From the NCBI GenBank assembly GCA_022704585.1, contig JAKJGD010000044.1, positions 1 through 9,155 of the forward strand: DNA of 9,155 nucleotides, written 5' to 3'. Shown here piece by piece: positions 7,629-9,155 of the stretch (positions are counted from its first letter, which is position 1; every line of letters starts with the position of its first letter). Source of the stretch: Spirochaetota bacterium. Its GTDB lineage: Bacteria; Spirochaetota; UBA4802; UBA5550. The position numbers and the translations under genes were made by a program. The notes below the pieces were generated by a model. The model had not been told where the DNA came from and did no database searches. It saw nothing but the letters and a program-made list of their open reading frames with translations.

Positions 7629-8024
7629 TCACCTCTCGATATCCGCTGATTCACACTCGGCACGGTGAAATCCGTCTTTGTCCGGCAGGATGCCGCGGCG
7701 GACAAGCTCTACTGAATGATGTTCGGCGCCTATGCCAGCCCTGATATGATTCAGGGCGCTCTTATAATCAAAGTCGGCACAACTGAACAGGTCGACAGCC
7801 GCATAGCCATGCTCAGGCCAGGTATGGATCGCAAAATGCGATTCAGCGATAACTATCACGCCCGAGATGCCGTGGGGATTGAACTGGTGGAAAAAGGGCT
7901 TGATCATGCGGGCCCCGGCCCGTTCAGTGGCCTCGATCATGATACGCTCAATAAGTGCTATATCATTGATTTTTTGACGGTCGCAGTTAAAGAATTCAGC
8001 CAGATAATGTATTCCGAGGTTCAT
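7629..8024 (-). CDS. speD: S-adenosylmethionine decarboxylase proenzyme
   Basis: Decarboxylates S-adenosylmethionine to give the aminopropyl donor for spermidine-type polyamines. It is the short bacterial/archaeal form (131 residues; the family is around 120-130) that cleaves itself to make a pyruvoyl cofactor. The motif VIAESHFAIHTWPEHGYAAV (58-77) holds the cleavage site between Glu61 and Ser62; Ser62 becomes the pyruvoyl group. His67 and Cys82 match the known processing base and proton donor. The upstream HQFNPHGISGV (46-56) is also conserved. The last 20 or so residues are a charged tail. The ATG at 8024 has only a weak GGA ahead; no better in-frame start exists. The gene sits first in a two-gene unit with the metallo-hydrolase. 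No spermidine synthase gene is in the window. Confidence 0.97.
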   Translation of the reverse strand: MNLGIHYLAEFFNCDRQKINDIALIERIMIEATERAGARMIKPFFHQFNPHGISGVIVIAESHFAIHTWPEHGYAAVDLFSCADFDYKSALNHIRAGIGAEHHSVELVRRGILPDKDGFHRAECESADIER

Positions 8025-8054
8025 GAGTATTCCGTGGAGTGGTGATATCCGGAA

Positions 8055-8074
8055 ATCATATAATAATATATGAT
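8055..8074. repeat. Inverted repeat ATCATATA-N4-TATATGAT upstream of speD
   Basis: Perfect eight-base arms (8055-8062 and 8067-8074) around the spacer ATAA. It lies 31 bases before the speD start and overlaps TATTAT-like -10 sequences on the minus strand, the position expected for an operator. Being all A/T at the centre, it could also arise by chance. Confidence 0.4.
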
Positions 8075-8129
8075 AGAATCTGTTTACTGTATGTAATATT
8101 TATTCGTCAATATTAAATTTTTACCGGAT

Positions 8130-8141
8130 TATGGTACCATA
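8130..8141. repeat. 12-base perfect palindrome TATGGTACCATA
   Basis: A perfect palindrome without spacer in the middle of the divergent region, equidistant in practice between speD and yggS. A possible dimeric regulator site; no regulator gene next to it can be assigned. Confidence 0.3.
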
Positions 8142-8190
8142 TGCGCTGACGGGATGATGTACCGATTGTTATCGTAATGGAAGAAAAGGC

Positions 8191-8219
8191 TTGCTTTTTA
8201 TATCGATTTATGATAATAA
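8191..8219 (+). promoter_or_regulatory. Weak candidate yggS promoter
   Basis: TTGCTT (8191-8196) lies 17 bases before TAATAA (8214-8219) and 15 bases before GATAAT (8212-8217), the latter matching five of six -10 positions. A TG one base ahead of TAATAA could act as an extended -10. The leader would be about 100 bases and carry the hairpins at 8240-8267 and 8299-8314. Confidence 0.3.
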
Positions 8220-8233
8220 GACAAAAATTTGTC
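8220..8233. repeat. Inverted repeat GACAAA-AA-TTTGTC
   Basis: Perfect six-base arms with a two-base spacer, immediately after the candidate yggS -10 sequence and so over the expected transcript start. This placement suits a repressor site, but no regulator is known. Confidence 0.35.
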
Positions 8234-8239
8234 CCTGTC

Positions 8240-8267
8240 CTTTCCAGCCTTGCAGGGCTGTGGAAAG
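8240..8267 (+). repeat. Ten-pair hairpin in the yggS leader
   Basis: CTTTCC pairs with GGAAAG and AGCC with GGCT, with two bulged bases on the 3' side and a six-base loop. No T-run follows, so it is not a standard intrinsic terminator. It could be a structured leader element. Confidence 0.35.
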
Positions 8268-8298
8268 CGGCGCGCGGATGCCATGAGATAAACTATCC

Positions 8299-8314
8299 GC
8301 CGCCTTCCGGCGGT
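8299..8314 (+). repeat. Hairpin CCGCC-TTCC-GGCGG just before yggS
   Basis: Arms at 8300-8304 and 8309-8313 close a four-base loop, with a possible G-U pair outside. It ends 12 bases before the yggS ATG. The only Shine-Dalgarno-like bases before yggS, GGCGG, form its 3' arm. Confidence 0.4.
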
Positions 8315-8326
8315 CCATGAATAGCA

Positions 8327-9013
8327 ATGAGCGTTATTGAGAATTACAACCGGATACTGGACGAGATACATGAGATTGCATCATCATGTGGCAGGAACCG
8401 GGAAGATATCAGCCTTATTGCTGTAAGTAAAACATTTGATGAATCGGTAGTTCAGAGTGCCATTGACGCCGGCATCAGGCTGTTCGGCGAGAACAAGGTC
8501 CAGGAGGCCAAGGCGAAAATACCGAAGCTTAACGGTGATTTTCTTTTTCACATGATCGGGCACCTGCAGTCAAACAAAGCACGTGATGCTGTGAGGATGT
8601 TCGACATGATACACTCGATCGATTCGATCGGCACTGCGGCAAAAGTCGACAGCGAGGCGGCAGCGGCCGGCAAGAAGCAGAAAGTACTGATACAGGTCAA
8701 CGCGTCTGGCGAGGAGAGTAAAAGCGGGATACCGCCCGCGGCGGCGATCGAGCTTGCACGGCAGATCACGGGGTTGCAAAACCTGGACCTCCGTGGGCTC
8801 ATGACCATGGCGCCGTTCACCGATGAAGGAAATGTAATACGCAGCACCTTCAGGAAAGCGAGGGAAACGCTGGAGCGGATTAACGGCGAACTAAATCTGG
8901 GACTCAACGAGTTATCCATGGGAATGTCTTCCGATTTCAGGATCGCAGTCGAGGAGGGGACCACGCTGGTGAGGATCGGCACGGCAATATTCGGACACAG
9001 GACGGTTGAATGA
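8327..9013 (+). CDS. yggS: YggS/PLPBP-family pyridoxal phosphate-binding protein
   Basis: A cytosolic PLP-binding protein that keeps free PLP and amino/keto acid pools balanced; family members show no clear enzyme activity. It is a single TIM barrel like the N-terminal half of alanine racemase. Lys35 in IAVSKTF is the Schiff-base lysine. Other signatures are RLFGENKVQEA (51-61), FHMIGHLQSNKA (74-85), VNASGEESKSGI (124-135), LRGLMTMAP (155-163), ELSMGMSSDF (195-204) and VRIGTAIFG (215-223), which closes the phosphate site. The length of 228 is typical. The ATG has no clear Shine-Dalgarno, but the N-terminus fits the family. The stop overlaps the proC start as ATGA, the classic yggS-proC arrangement seen in many bacteria. 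Confidence 0.97.
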   Translation: MSVIENYNRILDEIHEIASSCGRNREDISLIAVSKTFDESVVQSAIDAGIRLFGENKVQEAKAKIPKLNGDFLFHMIGHLQSNKARDAVRMFDMIHSIDSIGTAAKVDSEAAAAGKKQKVLIQVNASGEESKSGIPPAAAIELARQITGLQNLDLRGLMTMAPFTDEGNVIRSTFRKARETLERINGELNLGLNELSMGMSSDFRIAVEEGTTLVRIGTAIFGHRTVE

Positions 9014-9155
9014 CAGCAGGGAAGAAGATCATCGGATGCATCGGGACGGGGAACATGGGATCAGCTATCATGTTGCGTCTCGCTACGGGTCTTGATCCCG
9101 CACTGCTGATGATATATGATAAGGACACGGCTCGCTCCGACACCCTGTCGCGCGG
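9010..9155 (+). CDS. proC: Pyrroline-5-carboxylate reductase, 5' part
   Basis: Last step of proline synthesis: NAD(P)H-dependent reduction of pyrroline-5-carboxylate. Only 48 residues are visible before the window ends. They show the first strand and the dinucleotide loop IGCIGTGNMGSAI (8-20, GxGxMG), followed by helix and the second strand LLMIYDKD (32-39), as expected for ProC. The ATG overlaps the yggS stop by four bases and lacks its own strong ribosome site, so it is read by coupling. The fold alone could be another Rossmann dehydrogenase; the yggS context and GTGNMGSAI make ProC by far the best choice. Confidence 0.92.
   Translation, partial: MTAGKKIIGCIGTGNMGSAIMLRLATGLDPALLMIYDKDTARSDTLSR

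Larger units (their letters stand above)
8025..8326. other. Divergent intergenic region with several inverted repeats
   Basis: About 300 bases between leftward speD and rightward yggS. It has no gene I can support. The left two thirds are AT-rich and the last 80 bases GC-rich. It contains five dyads: 8055-8074, 8130-8141, 8220-8233, 8240-8267 and 8299-8314. A minus-strand TTGACG lies at 8110-8105 as a possible speD -35, without a clean -10 at the right distance. None of the hairpins is followed by a T-run. Confidence 0.6.

Noticed and set aside
7628..7705. Upstream start at 7705 giving a 26-residue N-terminal extension of the metallo-hydrolase
   Set aside because: The extension is the speD 3' end in another frame. 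The ATG at 7627 has a strong ribosome site and starts exactly where the fold begins.
7421..8045. Plus-strand frames opposite speD and the metallo-hydrolase
   Set aside because: They are antisense to two genes with clear catalytic motifs and show no motif of their own.

Overview
The window reads as an ordinary stretch of a free-living Gram-negative-type bacterial chromosome: dense genes, overlapping start/stop pairs and generally GC-rich coding sequence. Taxonomy cannot be fixed from the window alone. A receiver domain fused to an RsbW-like ATPase, a tandem ribbon-helix-helix protein and a membrane histidine kinase would fit an uncultured spirochaete or a deltaproteobacterium-like lineage, but this is an impression, not a result. 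No mobile element, CRISPR array, tRNA, rRNA or recognisable riboswitch was found.

Layout. (1) 1-1373, minus strand: a membrane histidine kinase with six predicted transmembrane helices, cut off by the window edge just at its C-terminus. (2) 1374-1767: a roughly 390-base divergent promoter region with candidate promoters in both directions and a possible 19-codon reading frame. (3) 1768-5443, plus strand: a tightly packed four-gene run, ribBA (riboflavin), a receiver-HATPase regulator, mtnA (methionine salvage) and an SRPBCC-fold protein. Their junctions are an 8-base overlap, a 37-base gap with a good Shine-Dalgarno, and an ATGA overlap. (4) 5440-6210, minus strand: a lone A24 prepilin peptidase, convergent with the operon and overlapping it by four bases. 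(5) 6211-6841: a more AT-rich segment with a 19-codon hydrophobic reading frame behind a strong Shine-Dalgarno, then a tandem ribbon-helix-helix protein with its own -10 box. (6) 6842-8024, minus strand: a translationally coupled pair, speD (S-adenosylmethionine decarboxylase) followed by a metallo-beta-lactamase-fold hydrolase. (7) 8025-8326: a divergent intergenic region with an unusual number of inverted repeats. (8) 8327-9155, plus strand: yggS (PLP-binding protein) overlapping proC (pyrroline-5-carboxylate reductase), which runs off the window.

How the genes connect. SpeD makes decarboxylated S-adenosylmethionine for polyamine synthesis, which releases methylthioadenosine. MtnA, about 3 kb away, acts in the pathway that recycles that by-product. 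YggS and ProC are a classic pair linked to PLP balance and proline synthesis. The kinase and the receiver-ATPase protein flank the ribBA promoter region and could form a signalling pair, though nothing in the sequence proves it.

The items most worth a second look are the receiver-ATPase regulator embedded in a metabolic operon, the tandem ribbon-helix-helix protein with the tiny hydrophobic frame before it, and the speD-coupled hydrolase. I did not find a clearly new multi-gene system.
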